Shown: positions 7,120 through 17,254 of the stretch, piece after piece
Layout: every line of letters starts with the position of its first letter
How positions within the stretch are numbered: position 1 is the stretch's first letter
NCBI GenBank assembly: GCA_964293305.1
Contig: CAXYYO010000046.1
Span: 1-23,704, forward strand
DNA from: CALAGJ01 sp964293305
Lineage (GTDB): Bacteria; Bacteroidota; Bacteroidia; Chitinophagales; Chitinophagaceae
Direction: 5' to 3'
DNA: 23,704 nt
The notes under the pieces: model-generated
Database searches by the model: none
Seen by the model: the letters and a program-made list of their open reading frames with translations, nothing else
Told to the model about the DNA's origin: nothing
Translations under genes and position numbers: made by a program

Positions 7120-9957
7120 ATGAATGTATTTTTCCCTGCTAATGGCAAAGTATTATTGTTTATTTTTCTGCTTTGTTCCTGTTTACACATGAGCACTAGT
7201 GCTCAGAATTTTGGTGGGATACCATCCCGGTTTCCATACAGTAAAATTGATAGTAATTCAGCAACAGTAATATTTCCTCAAGGTATAGACAGCATTGCTT
7301 TGCAAGTAGCACTAGAGGTATCCAAAGTGCAACAAGATTTTCCTATTGAAAAGAATGGAAAATTTAAGCCCATCCCGATTCTTTTGCAGCCCGGTAGAAT
7401 TATTTCAAATGGATATGTAGGTCTTGGCCCGTGGCGCAGTGAATATTTTTTGATGCCTCCACAGGATGCGTTTTCATTGGGTTCGCAAAGCTGGTCATCT
7501 TTATTGTCTGTGCATGAATATAGGCACGTGCAGCAATATAATTTTTTTAATAGAGGTACGGCAAAAATTGCTGGTGTAATTTTAGGTGAGTATGGACGCA
7601 CCGCCGTTAATGCTGCTGCCATTCCAAACTGGTATTTTGAAGGCGATGCAGTGTATAATGAAACAAGACTAACAAAGCAAGGTAGAGGCAGATTACCATC
7701 TTTTTTTAATGGATATAAAAGTTTGTATGCAGCAGGTAAATCTTATAGCTATATGCAACTAAGAAACACCAGTTTTAAAAATTATATCCCCGATCATTAT
7801 CAGCTTGGTTATTTATTATTACTCTATGGAATGGAAAAATATGGTGAAGATTTTTGGACACCGATTGTAAAAGATGCAGCTAGCTTGCACAGCTTTTATC
7901 CTTTGCAGCAATCTTTAAAAAAGGTAAAAAATATAGATTATAATGGTTTTGTTACTGAAGCATTATCCCATTATAATGCCATTTGGCAGCAGGAAATAAT
8001 TAACCAAGATACCAGTTTCGACAAATGGATAGAAACTCCTTTGACTGAGATTAATAATAAAGTAGTTGATTATCGATTTCCTTATTCTGTGCATGCGGAT
8101 ACTTTTGTAAGTTATAAAACAACACAGCAGGATATACCTGTGTTTGTGCTTAATAACCTGACCGGTTATGAAAAAAAGATAGCTGTAAAAGACATTGCAG
8201 CCGATGAATATTTTTCCTACAACAACAGGCAAATTGTATATGCCGCCTGGCAACCCGACTTGCGCTGGGGAAATAGAGAATATACCTATATCAAAACCAT
8301 AGATATTGATACTAAGAAAGAAACAAAAATCATTTCAAAAACAAAATATTTTTCTCCTGATATAGCACATCACGATAGTAAAATTGTTGCTGTAGATATG
8401 GAACAACTTACTCAATCGTCTTTGATTTTAATAAATAATAATGGAACGCTTATAAAAAAAATTCCAGCTCAGCATGGCATCATTTATAGCTATCCAAAAT
8501 TTACAACTGATGACGCTTCATTGATTGTTGTGGCACGCAATGCAGCCGGACATATGGCTCTGCAACAGATAAATATTGAAACCGGCAGTGAAAAAAATAT
8601 TATTCCTTTTGCAAATCATATCATAGGATTTCCAATGGTACAAGGAGATACAGTAACTTATACTTGTACTTACAATGGTAGGGATGCTATTTGTGCTGCT
8701 GATATAGCCACAGGAAAAATATATTTATTATCGTCCGGCCCACTTAGCAGATACCAGGCTGCCTTTATCAATAGAGAAACAATACTTACTTCCTCATTCA
8801 CCGAAGGTGGATATAAATTACTACAAACAAAAGCAAACTGGCTGCCTTTGGATATGGGTATGGATACATTAAAATTGCTATATGCCGGCAATCTTAAATT
8901 ATCAAACTACGATATTGCTACAGACCTTTCTCATGAGCAAGCTGGTGCTCCTACCAAATATAGAAAATCAACAAACCTATTTAATTTTCATAGTCTCTTA
9001 CCCACGGTTGATGCGCCAGAATATTCACTTACAGTTTATGGCGAAAATGTTTTGAATACATTTCAAAGCCAGCTTAGCTATTTGTATAATGCCAATGAAG
9101 GATATCATCAAGGTGCATACACCGGCGTGTATGGGGGCAGTTATTTACAACCTTATTTTTCTGCATCATACATATACAACAGAAATGTTTTATTGGCGCC
9201 GGACACTTTAATTAGTTGGAATGAAACAGCGGCTGGTGTTGGATTGCAGCTTCCCCTTAATCTTTCAAAAGGAAAAGTATATCAGTACCTAACGCTGAGC
9301 AGTAGTGCAAATATTAATCAAAGAAGTTATGACGATTTTTCAAAAATATTTTTTAATAATCGAATGGTGTATTATTCAAGTAATACATTCCAGTATAGTA
9401 TTTTTTCGCAGCGCTCATTACAGCAAGTATTACCTAGATTAGGTTTTACATTTATTGCCCGCAGTAGACATGCCGTGAATGTAACTGCCAATAATTTTAC
9501 ATTTTTTGCCAATGTGTATTTACCCGGTTTGCTAAAAACACATAGTCTGTCATTTAACCTTGCCTATCAACGTAGGGATACTTTAAAAAATTATTTCTTT
9601 ACAAATGTGTTTCCATTTAGCAGAGGTTATAATGCTATTGACTATCCACGTATGAGCAGATTTGGGGTGAATTATCAGCTTCCACTATTTTATACTGATT
9701 GGGGTTTTGGGCAATTGTTTTTTTTAAACAGAACCCGGTTAAACTTATTTGCTGAAAGCACAAAAGCAAGAAATAAACGTACCAGTAGATTATTATCCTA
9801 TAAAACAATTGGGGCAGAATTATTTTTTGATACCAGATGGTTTAATCAACAGGATATAAGTTTTGGCTTGAGGTATAGTTACCTTTTAAACTTTGCAAAC
9901 CACAACGAGAATAAAAATGTATTTGAATTTGTATTGCCCATTCGATTATACCCATAG
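7120..9957 (+). CDS. Large exported protein with HExxH metallopeptidase-like domain, propeller-like middle and beta-barrel-like C-terminus
   Basis: The 945 residues start with a signal peptide (hydrophobic 11-21, cleavage likely at STSA|Q near 28). The N-terminal region (about 30-330) has HEYRH at 132-136, a zinc-binding HExxH motif, and WYFEGDAVYNE with Glu174 about 38 residues later, the spacing and context of the third zinc ligand in gluzincin-type metallopeptidases. Residues about 330-640 look like repeated beta blades of the TolB/WD40-like kind (for example SKTKYFSPDIAHHDSKIVAVD). Residues about 650-945 are rich in alternating aromatic/polar strands and end like an outer-membrane barrel. 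I infer an outer-membrane protein with a periplasmic or surface-exposed peptidase-like domain. Substrate and activity are unknown. The stop is only ten bases from the end of the opposing transporter gene. Confidence 0.8.
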   Translation: MNVFFPANGKVLLFIFLLCSCLHMSTSAQNFGGIPSRFPYSKIDSNSATVIFPQGIDSIALQVALEVSKVQQDFPIEKNGKFKPIPILLQPGRIISNGYVGLGPWRSEYFLMPPQDAFSLGSQSWSSLLSVHEYRHVQQYNFFNRGTAKIAGVILGEYGRTAVNAAAIPNWYFEGDAVYNETRLTKQGRGRLPSFFNGYKSLYAAGKSYSYMQLRNTSFKNYIPDHYQLGYLLLLYGMEKYGEDFWTPIVKDAASLHSFYPLQQSLKKVKNIDYNGFVTEALSHYNAIWQQEIINQDTSFDKWIETPLTEINNKVVDYRFPYSVHADTFVSYKTTQQDIPVFVLNNLTGYEKKIAVKDIAADEYFSYNNRQIVYAAWQPDLRWGNREYTYIKTIDIDTKKETKIISKTKYFSPDIAHHDSKIVAVDMEQLTQSSLILINNNGTLIKKIPAQHGIIYSYPKFTTDDASLIVVARNAAGHMALQQINIETGSEKNIIPFANHIIGFPMVQGDTVTYTCTYNGRDAICAADIATGKIYLLSSGPLSRYQAAFINRETILTSSFTEGGYKLLQTKANWLPLDMGMDTLKLLYAGNLKLSNYDIATDLSHEQAGAPTKYRKSTNLFNFHSLLPTVDAPEYSLTVYGENVLNTFQSQLSYLYNANEGYHQGAYTGVYGGSYLQPYFSASYIYNRNVLLAPDTLISWNETAAGVGLQLPLNLSKGKVYQYLTLSSSANINQRSYDDFSKIFFNNRMVYYSSNTFQYSIFSQRSLQQVLPRLGFTFIARSRHAVNVTANNFTFFANVYLPGLLKTHSLSFNLAYQRRDTLKNYFFTNVFPFSRGYNAIDYPRMSRFGVNYQLPLFYTDWGFGQLFFLNRTRLNLFAESTKARNKRTSRLLSYKTIGAELFFDTRWFNQQDISFGLRYSYLLNFANHNENKNVFEFVLPIRLYP

Positions 9958-9967
9958 ATAATGGATA

Positions 9968-11431
9968 TCATTTGAATACATCCATTATATGCGGCAATAT
10001 AATTGACCCAAACAAACTTATTAGCAATATGCATATAATATTTAGAGCTAAACCAGCCTTCATCATTTGTTGCAGACTAATATGGCCACTACCAAATACG
10101 ATTGCATTTGGGGGAGTACCCATTGGTAACATAGATGCTGCACTTGCTGCAAGTGTCATAGGTATGCCCAGCAGTAATGGGTCAGCTCCCATATTATCTG
10201 CTAAGGCAGCAAGCACTGGGGCTAGTATAATTACCTGTGCTACATTACTCATTACTTCACTGAGAAAAATGGATAAGGTAACCACAATAAATATGAGGAG
10301 CCAAGTTGGTTGATTTGTATAGGCTGAAAGAGTATGTCCCAGTTTTTCCATTACACCTGTATGCTCTAGAGAACCTGCTAAAGCAATACCTCCACCAAAT
10401 AATAGTAAAATTCCCCAAGCCATTTTACTCGTATCTGCCCATGAAAGCAAGTGTGTAATTTTTCCATTTTCATCCATGCCCGTAGGTGCTGCAAACAATG
10501 CTATTGCTCCCATTATTGCAATCATATTATCATCTAATTTAAATGGTAATATAGGATTTAATACATCTTTCAAAATCCATAGTAGTGCAGTGATAACAAA
10601 CACAGCGAGCACCTTTTTTTCTGCCCCAGTAATGGGCCCTAATGCCTGTAGCTCTTTATTTATATACCTCTGAGCCGCTTCACTGTGCGTTATATCATTT
10701 TTAAAAAGAAGTTTTGTAAGCATAAAATAAAGTGCAAACAATAAAAATATAACCATGGGTAAACAAAGCTTAATCCAATCAACAAACTGAATGCTGTAGC
10801 CATATTTTTTTTCAATAAATGCTGCAAACGCTACATTGGGTGGTGTGCCAATAAGCGTAGCCATACCGCCAATATTACTGGCATAAGCAATAACCAGCAT
10901 AAGCGATACCGCAAAATTCCGATAACCCTTTGTTGGAGTACTATGATCTCTTACCACAGCTATTACACTTGCGGCTATTGGAAACATCATCATAGTAGTT
11001 GCAGTATTACTTAGCCACATACTTAGAAATGCAGTGGCAATGATAAATCCCATAATAATCTTGTTGCCACCTGCACCTGTTCTCTGTACAATGTTTAATG
11101 CAATTCTTTTATGTAAATTCCATTTTTCGATGGCAAGCCCCAGCATAAAGCCACCCATAAAAAGAAATATAACCGGATTACTGTAAGCTTTTGTTGTATC
11201 CTCAATGGTGCCAAGTCCCAGCATCGGATGCAGCACAACCGGTGTTAATGCCACCACCGGCATGGGCAGCGCTTCTGAAATCCACCAGAATATCATAAGA
11301 AAAGCTGCAGCCAATGATTTTGAAGCAGCTGAATCTAAATGAAATGGGTTAAAATTATAAATAAGTACAGACAGAATAATGCCTCCGGCAATGAATAATA
11401 GGTTGGTATTTTTATTTTTTATAAATTTCAT
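9968..11431 (-). CDS. DASS/SLC13 family sodium-coupled anion (di-/tricarboxylate) transporter
   Basis: This inner-membrane symporter of the divalent-anion:Na+ family takes up dicarboxylates such as succinate or malate in characterised members, or sulfate in others. The 487 residues contain the two signature Ser-Asn motifs that bind Na+ and substrate: SNTAT at 141-145 and the degenerate SNVAQ at 395-399, where the usual threonine is valine. Two internal repeats are also visible: SNIGG..TLIGTPPN at 185-199 and LPMGTPPNA ending near 443. A region after residue 210 is the usual cytosolic-side loop, and about eleven to twelve membrane helices are apparent. It is single, head-to-head with the TraB-like gene and tail-to-tail with the metalloprotein gene. 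The exact substrate cannot be assigned. Confidence 0.92.
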   Translation of the reverse strand: MKFIKNKNTNLLFIAGGIILSVLIYNFNPFHLDSAASKSLAAAFLMIFWWISEALPMPVVALTPVVLHPMLGLGTIEDTTKAYSNPVIFLFMGGFMLGLAIEKWNLHKRIALNIVQRTGAGGNKIIMGFIIATAFLSMWLSNTATTMMMFPIAASVIAVVRDHSTPTKGYRNFAVSLMLVIAYASNIGGMATLIGTPPNVAFAAFIEKKYGYSIQFVDWIKLCLPMVIFLLFALYFMLTKLLFKNDITHSEAAQRYINKELQALGPITGAEKKVLAVFVITALLWILKDVLNPILPFKLDDNMIAIMGAIALFAAPTGMDENGKITHLLSWADTSKMAWGILLLFGGGIALAGSLEHTGVMEKLGHTLSAYTNQPTWLLIFIVVTLSIFLSEVMSNVAQVIILAPVLAALADNMGADPLLLGIPMTLAASAASMLPMGTPPNAIVFGSGHISLQQMMKAGLALNIICILLISLFGSIILPHIMDVFK

Positions 11432-11441
11432 AAAAGTGCAC

Positions 11442-11472
11442 CAAATGTAGCAAGCAGCTTTGAAATCTTAAA
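11442..11472 (-). promoter_or_regulatory. Possible promoter of the DASS transporter gene
   Basis: On the minus strand TACATTTG (11442-11449) is a perfect TAnnTTTG -7 element ten bases before ATG 11431. TTT lies 20 bases further upstream, in place of the expected TTG. The resulting leader would be only a few bases. Confidence 0.4.
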
Positions 11473-11539
11473 TTATATCCTATACGTAAATTTTTTATTT
11501 AGATGCAGCCACTTATAATTGCATTCTTAATTAATGTAA

Positions 11540-14500
11540 ATGTATAAATGCCTAATCCTTGCATTTTTAATTAGTATTGTTAGCATCAACAATGCCCAAG
11601 CACAAAAAGTAAAAACAACAAATGGTAAACCATTGGGAAAATATCCAAGCATATTCTGGGAAATTACGGGCAATGGTTTAAAAAAGCCTTCCTACCTTTT
11701 TGGTACGATGCACGTAAGCATGAAGCTTGCATTTAATTTAAGTGATTCTTTCTACACAGCTATGCAATCTGTTGATATGGTTGCTTTGGAATTAAATCCG
11801 CAGCATTGGCAGTCAGAGATGATGGATATAGATGCAGCTCAAAAGGATTATGGTAAATATTATATGCAACAATACTCCGGTGATTTTCTTAATGAACATT
11901 CATTTCAATTGAATGATTATTATGAAAATTTAGAGGAAGCACTCACCAGTAAGCCGCAACAGATAAACGGTTTACTTTATCGCAGCTTTGCAGCAAACCA
12001 GGATTATGAAGAAGATACCTACTTGGATTTATACCTGTATCAAACCGGCCGCAAATATGGTAAGTTAGCAGGAGGAGTAGAAGATTATAAAACAACTCAA
12101 ATTATACTCACTGATGCGTATGTGGCATCTATAAAAGAGAAGAATGTAAAAACAAAAGATACTGATGGAGAGAGTGCTTTTGATATACAGAAAAAAATAA
12201 AAGAAGCCTATCGTAAAGGGGATTTAGATGCACTAGATTCTCTAAACCAATTTGAAAATAATTCGCCTGCATACACAGAATATTTTCTTTATAAAAGAAA
12301 TGAAATACAGGTAGCATCTATAGACTCCCTTTTAAAAATGTATAGCTTATTTACAGGAGTAGGTGCAGCGCACTTACCGGGCAGCAGAGGTGTAATAGAA
12401 TTGCTGCGCAAAAAGGGGTATAAATTAAGACCTATTTTTATGCAGGACAGAGATGCTGCAATGAAGGAAACGGTGGATAAAATGAATGTGCCTGTAATCT
12501 TTCATGAAGAGTGTACGGAGGATGGTTTTATAAAAGTGCAAGTACCAGGTAAGTTATACAAACTGAATAATAGTTTTGAAACTAGAAACCCGCTATGGCA
12601 ATATGCCGATATGGAAAATGGGGCATATTATATGATAACTCGTGTAAAAACGCATGGAGTAATGCTTGGTCAGAAACCTTTGGATGTCATGGATAAAATT
12701 GATAGCCTGCTGTATGAAAATATTCCAGGAAAAATATTATCAAAAAAGGAGATTGTTTCAAATGGTTATCCAGGCTTTGATATCAGTAATAAAACAAGAC
12801 GGGGCGATTTACAACGTTATCAAATTATTGTAACACCATTTGAAATTATTGTATTTAAAATGAGTGGCATAGGAAACTATGCAGCAGGTGATGAAGCTTC
12901 AAGTTTCTTTAATTCTATTGATATAAAACCCGCTGCCATACAAGGGTGGAGTAATTTTACAAATAATCAATGTGGATTTAAAATTGATATGCCACACAAT
13001 GCAGATGTAACCTGTAATGCTCTGCAAAAAGATGATAATGACAGATGGGAATATGAAGCTTATGATGAAACTACCGGCAACGGGTATTTTGTTTGGAAAA
13101 AGCATTTATACAACTATAATTTTTTAGAAGAAGATAGTTTTGATGTAAGACTTATAACTGAAAGTTTTATGACATCCGAATGTATAGAAAAGGAAATAAG
13201 CAGTCAGAAAGGGTTTGTTCAAAATGCCCCATCATTAAAATCAACTTATGCATTAAAGGGGGGTGGGTTTATGAATACTATGGCTGTACTCAATGGAAAC
13301 CAATATTTTTTAATTGGCGAAAGAGCGACAAAAAAATCACTATTTAATACTCAATTTTTTTCTTCATTCTCCTTTGCGGACAAGCAGTATGGAGAGCCAA
13401 AACTTTTCTCTGATACACTGTTGGGTTACACAGTACAAACATCATCTCTGCCAAAGTTGGATTCATTTGTAAGTAGTTTAGTAACACGTATTGTTAATGA
13501 CAAAGAATATATCAGTAAAATACAAGGTGACGTATATTGGGCAGATAACCGTTATACCAGAATATTCAATGATAGTACTGGCGATGAATTATTAATTTCT
13601 ACCAATGAATTTCCTATTTATTTTCAATCAAAAGATTCAGCTACATTTTGGAAGAATGAATTAGAGGAAGCCAGTTTTTCTGAGGATTGGGTACTTCGCT
13701 CTAAAGAATATATACAGCGCACACCCACTTCTGTTGGGTATAAGCTTGTATGGGTCGATACCAATACTATACGAAGGTATGAAGTGCTCAAATTGCTTAG
13801 TGAAAATAAGCTTTATAGTGTTATAGCTATTAGAGATAGTAATGAGGTTAATAATCAATTTCTCAATGAAGTATTCAACAGTTTTACCCCAATTGTCAAT
13901 AAACAAAAGTCTAGTGTGTTTGAACCAAAATTAGATACCTTCTTTGCGCATTTATACAGTACAGATACACTTGTTCAGAAGAAGGCAAGGGCATCCCTAA
14001 GCAATATTTATTATGGTAAAGATGGGATTGGAAAAATTGAAAAATTTATCAAAGGTTTAAAATATGGGGAGAAAGATTATTTTGGATTGAAGAGTTCTTT
14101 CATCAATGAAATGGGCTATATCAGTGATACCTGCTGTGGCGATGAGGTTGTAAAAAAATTAGTTACAATATATAATCAAACCGCAGATACCGGATATTTT
14201 CAAAATGAGGTATTTGAAGCATTGGTAAGACTAAAAACCGCAACTTCATTTGATGCTTTAAAAAAATTATTATTGCAGGATCCACCTGTATTTAATAATG
14301 ACTATGATTATACTAGTTTTTTTGAGAGTATGAATGATAGTATTCCCCTTGCACGTACCTTATTTCCAGAGTTAATGCAGCTTTCAGGTATTCAGGATTA
14401 TAAGCAAGGTATTTTTGAATTATTAGCCACATTGGTAGATAGTGGGTATATAAAAGCTGCAGATTATAAAGATCAATACAACCCAATTTGGATAGATGCT

Positions 14501-15262
14501 AAAATAGAAATGAAAAAACAGCAGAATAACGAAGAGCGGCTGATGGAGAAAGAAATACAAGATGAAAATGATTCTGATGAAGATGAGGCTGATTATGCTT
14601 ACGATTATGGTAGTGGCTCACAAAATTATAATGATATAGACCTATATGCAAGGCTTTTGATTCCTTTTTACAAGGAAAATCCGCAGTTGTCTAAAATGTA
14701 TCAAAAATTGCTAACAGGAAGGGATACCGCTGCCCAAATTCAAGTTGCTGTATTGCTGGCTGCAAACGGTTTTCAGGTGCCAGATTCCGTATGGAATAGC
14801 ATAGCAGCAAAAGATAAATACCGATATGAATTACTAAAAAATCTTGAAGATAAGAAACTAGAAAAACTATACCCTGCTAAGCGTAAAGATCAAGTACTGG
14901 TTGCAAGGTCTGCATTATTGTACAGTACAAATGCAGATAAGTTTGAAGAGATAGAATTAGTTGGGAAAAAGTATGTGGAGAGTAAACAAATAAAAGGGTG
15001 GGTTTATTTCTTTAGGTATAAAATGGAAGATGATGAAGACTGGCAGATGGGTATCAGCGGTATTCAGCCTACAGACCTAAACCTTATAAGTAGTAACAAT
15101 GATTTTACTACAAATACTGATAAAAAACTAGTTGAAGAAAATCCTGCTCTGGAACAATTTGAAAAGGAGCTCAAAAAACTACTGATTATGGAACATCGCA
15201 GTGGGGCATATTTTTATGATGAAGATTATGCTTATGATGAAGAAGAATATTATGGAGATTAA
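11540..15262 (+). CDS. Exported TraB/GumN-family protein with a very long C-terminal extension of unknown function
   Basis: The 1240 residues start with a signal peptide (hydrophobic 3-18, cleavage near NAQAQ at 19-22). Residues about 35-315 are a TraB/GumN (TIKI-like) domain. SYLFGTMH at 51-58 holds the first GxxH motif, ALEL supplies the conserved Glu84, and VGAAHLPGSRGVIELLRKKGY from about 274 holds the second GxxH. In animal TIKI these residues form a metal-dependent protease site; bacterial activities are mostly unknown. The remaining 900 residues contain several mixed alpha/beta segments of about 150 residues, then a helical HEAT-like portion around 810-1000, a strongly acidic stretch near 1010-1030 (ENDSDEDEADYAYDYG) and an acidic Tyr/Asp/Glu-rich end. 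No paralogue or operon partner lies beside it; no clear promoter was found upstream. Confidence 0.82.
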   Translation: MYKCLILAFLISIVSINNAQAQKVKTTNGKPLGKYPSIFWEITGNGLKKPSYLFGTMHVSMKLAFNLSDSFYTAMQSVDMVALELNPQHWQSEMMDIDAAQKDYGKYYMQQYSGDFLNEHSFQLNDYYENLEEALTSKPQQINGLLYRSFAANQDYEEDTYLDLYLYQTGRKYGKLAGGVEDYKTTQIILTDAYVASIKEKNVKTKDTDGESAFDIQKKIKEAYRKGDLDALDSLNQFENNSPAYTEYFLYKRNEIQVASIDSLLKMYSLFTGVGAAHLPGSRGVIELLRKKGYKLRPIFMQDRDAAMKETVDKMNVPVIFHEECTEDGFIKVQVPGKLYKLNNSFETRNPLWQYADMENGAYYMITRVKTHGVMLGQKPLDVMDKIDSLLYENIPGKILSKKEIVSNGYPGFDISNKTRRGDLQRYQIIVTPFEIIVFKMSGIGNYAAGDEASSFFNSIDIKPAAIQGWSNFTNNQCGFKIDMPHNADVTCNALQKDDNDRWEYEAYDETTGNGYFVWKKHLYNYNFLEEDSFDVRLITESFMTSECIEKEISSQKGFVQNAPSLKSTYALKGGGFMNTMAVLNGNQYFLIGERATKKSLFNTQFFSSFSFADKQYGEPKLFSDTLLGYTVQTSSLPKLDSFVSSLVTRIVNDKEYISKIQGDVYWADNRYTRIFNDSTGDELLISTNEFPIYFQSKDSATFWKNELEEASFSEDWVLRSKEYIQRTPTSVGYKLVWVDTNTIRRYEVLKLLSENKLYSVIAIRDSNEVNNQFLNEVFNSFTPIVNKQKSSVFEPKLDTFFAHLYSTDTLVQKKARASLSNIYYGKDGIGKIEKFIKGLKYGEKDYFGLKSSFINEMGYISDTCCGDEVVKKLVTIYNQTADTGYFQNEVFEALVRLKTATSFDALKKLLLQDPPVFNNDYDYTSFFESMNDSIPLARTLFPELMQLSGIQDYKQGIFELLATLVDSGYIKAADYKDQYNPIWIDAKIEMKKQQNNEERLMEKEIQDENDSDEDEADYAYDYGSGSQNYNDIDLYARLLIPFYKENPQLSKMYQKLLTGRDTAAQIQVAVLLAANGFQVPDSVWNSIAAKDKYRYELLKNLEDKKLEKLYPAKRKDQVLVARSALLYSTNADKFEEIELVGKKYVESKQIKGWVYFFRYKMEDDEDWQMGISGIQPTDLNLISSNNDFTTNTDKKLVEENPALEQFEKELKKLLIMEHRSGAYFYDEDYAYDEEEYYGD

Positions 15263-15483
15263 TACGTGGTTTAAAAAATGAAAAGCCATCTTCACACTTG
15301 ATATTAAAGTTTAGTATCATTTAGTTATTATAGAATGAAAACATAAAGTCTTTTAAAAGATGTATTCACCCGAAGGCTCAAAATCAAATAAATAGTCAAA
15401 TAATTTTGTTTTAAATATAACGATATTATCATTCAATGCTGTGGTGTATTTGTTTATTATTGCGCAGCAAAAAAAAGTAAGTT
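15263..15483. other. Intergenic region between the TraB-like gene and the phosphoglucomutase gene
   Basis: These 221 bases hold a small imperfect hairpin (about 15300-15318, GATATTA/TAGTATC) without a T-run. An isolated TAATTTTG at 15401-15408 could be a -7 element, but it has no TTG at the right spacing. I see no gene or clear terminator. Confidence 0.5.
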
Positions 15484-17211
15484 ATGGATGCAGTTATTGC
15501 CGCTAAAGTTGAAAACTGGCTAACGGGTCAGTATGATGAAAATACAAAAAATGAGATAAAGAGGTTACAACAAAATGAACCCGACGAATTGGAGGAAAGT
15601 TTTTATAGAAACTTAGAGTTTGGCACAGGTGGATTGCGTGGGTTAATGGGTGTGGGTACAAATAGGATGAATAAATATACAGTGGGTATGGCTACACAGG
15701 GCTTTTCTAACTACTTAAAAAAGACCCATGGGAATTCACCTGTAAAAGTTACCATAGCCCACGATAATAGAAACAATAGTCGATTTTTTGCTGAAACAAC
15801 AGCTGCTGTATTTGCAGCAAATGGCTTTGATGTGTATCTATTTGAAGCGCTAAGGCCCACGCCAGAATTGAGTTTTAGCATTAGACAGTTAGGTTGTCAA
15901 GCTGGCGTAGTTTGTACCGCCAGTCATAATCCAAAGGAATACAATGGATACAAGGCATACTGGAATGATGGTGGTCAATTGGTGCCACCTCATGATAAAA
16001 ATGTAATAACAGAAGTAGAATCAATAAAAAGTATAGATGAAGTAAAATGGACAGGTGGTGAAAGCCGTATACATATTTTAGGTGCTGAAATGGATAAGGC
16101 ATATATAGAAATGATTAAGGGATTGAGTGTTTATCCAGATATTATTGCAAAGCAGCATGATTTAAAAATTGTATATACACCTATCCATGGCACAGGTATT
16201 ACATTAGTACCTGAAACACTTAGGCAATTTGGTTTTACAAATGTTACTATTGTGGATGAGCAAGCTACACCAGATGGTAATTTTCCTACAGTTCACTATC
16301 CCAACCCGGAAGAAAAAGAAACCATGAGTATTGGTTTGCAAAAAGCAAAAAGCATTGACGCTGATATTTTGCTGGGAACAGACCCAGATGCTGATAGAGT
16401 GGGTATTGGCATTAAAAACAATAAAGGCGAATGGATACTCATGAACGGAAATCAAACCGCAGTATTGGCTTGTGCATACATGATGGAGGCACGCAAAGCA
16501 AAGGGAATTGCTCAGCCAAATGATATGGTTATAAAAACTATTGTAACTACGGAAATGATTGACCGTATTGCAAAGGCTAACGGTTTGGCATGCTATAATG
16601 TACTTACTGGATTTAAATGGATTGCTGAGCTCGTAAAAGAAAAGGAAGGAAAAGAAAATTATATCATTGGGGGTGAAGAAAGTTTTGGCCTCATGATAGG
16701 AGATAGACTCAGGGATAAGGATGCAATAAGTGCTGTCGCATTTCTTTGCGAAATGGCTGCATTTGTAAAAAATGAAGGCAAAACGCTATATTCAAAGTTA
16801 ATTGAACTTTATGCTCAATATGGTTTCTATCTCGAAGACCTTATCAGCATTACAAAAAAAGGAATGAGTGGTCAGCAAGAAATTGCTGAAATGATGCAAC
16901 AGTATAGGGATAATCCTCCTGAGCTTATAAACAATAGTCCTGTGGTACAGTTGTTAGATTATCAATTGCAAACTGGCCGAAATCTACAAACAGGAGATAC
17001 CTGGACTATACAATTGCCCAAAAGCAATGTACTACAGTTTATCCTTGAAGATGGGTCTAAAATATCTGCTCGACCTAGTGGCACAGAACCCAAAATTAAA
17101 TTTTATTTCAGTGTGCATACCTCATTGGCAGAGCCTACTGCCTATGAAAGAGTAGAACAATTTTTAAGAGAGCGCATCAATGGAATTATCACAGATATGG
17201 GGCTGAAATAG
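15484..17211 (+). CDS. Phosphoglucomutase/phosphomannomutase (alpha-D-phosphohexomutase)
   Basis: This cytosolic enzyme interconverts hexose 1- and 6-phosphates through a bisphosphorylated intermediate, feeding UDP-sugar, glycogen or cell-wall precursor synthesis. The 575 residues contain all four signature loops: the phosphoserine loop TASHNP at 145-150 (Ser147), the Mg2+ loop DPDADR at 300-305, the sugar-binding GGEESFG at 396-402, and the phosphate-binding RPSGTEPK at 530-537. The N-terminal FGTGGLRGLMGVG near 46-58 is characteristic of the long bacterial phosphoglucomutase/phosphomannomutase branch (PgcA-like) rather than of short GlmM. The preference for glucose or mannose cannot be decided from motifs. 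ATG 15484 follows an A-rich leader. It is monocistronic, with a hairpin terminator about 45 bases after the stop. Confidence 0.95.
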   Translation: MDAVIAAKVENWLTGQYDENTKNEIKRLQQNEPDELEESFYRNLEFGTGGLRGLMGVGTNRMNKYTVGMATQGFSNYLKKTHGNSPVKVTIAHDNRNNSRFFAETTAAVFAANGFDVYLFEALRPTPELSFSIRQLGCQAGVVCTASHNPKEYNGYKAYWNDGGQLVPPHDKNVITEVESIKSIDEVKWTGGESRIHILGAEMDKAYIEMIKGLSVYPDIIAKQHDLKIVYTPIHGTGITLVPETLRQFGFTNVTIVDEQATPDGNFPTVHYPNPEEKETMSIGLQKAKSIDADILLGTDPDADRVGIGIKNNKGEWILMNGNQTAVLACAYMMEARKAKGIAQPNDMVIKTIVTTEMIDRIAKANGLACYNVLTGFKWIAELVKEKEGKENYIIGGEESFGLMIGDRLRDKDAISAVAFLCEMAAFVKNEGKTLYSKLIELYAQYGFYLEDLISITKKGMSGQQEIAEMMQQYRDNPPELINNSPVVQLLDYQLQTGRNLQTGDTWTIQLPKSNVLQFILEDGSKISARPSGTEPKIKFYFSVHTSLAEPTAYERVEQFLRERINGIITDMGLK

Positions 17212-17254
17212 CATAATAAATAGATAAACCAGTTTAATTTATTTGAATGCCTTT

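Noticed and set aside
7278..7622. 114-codon open frame on the minus strand
   Set aside because: It is antisense to the HExxH region of the metalloprotein gene, whose motifs are unambiguous; no start signal.
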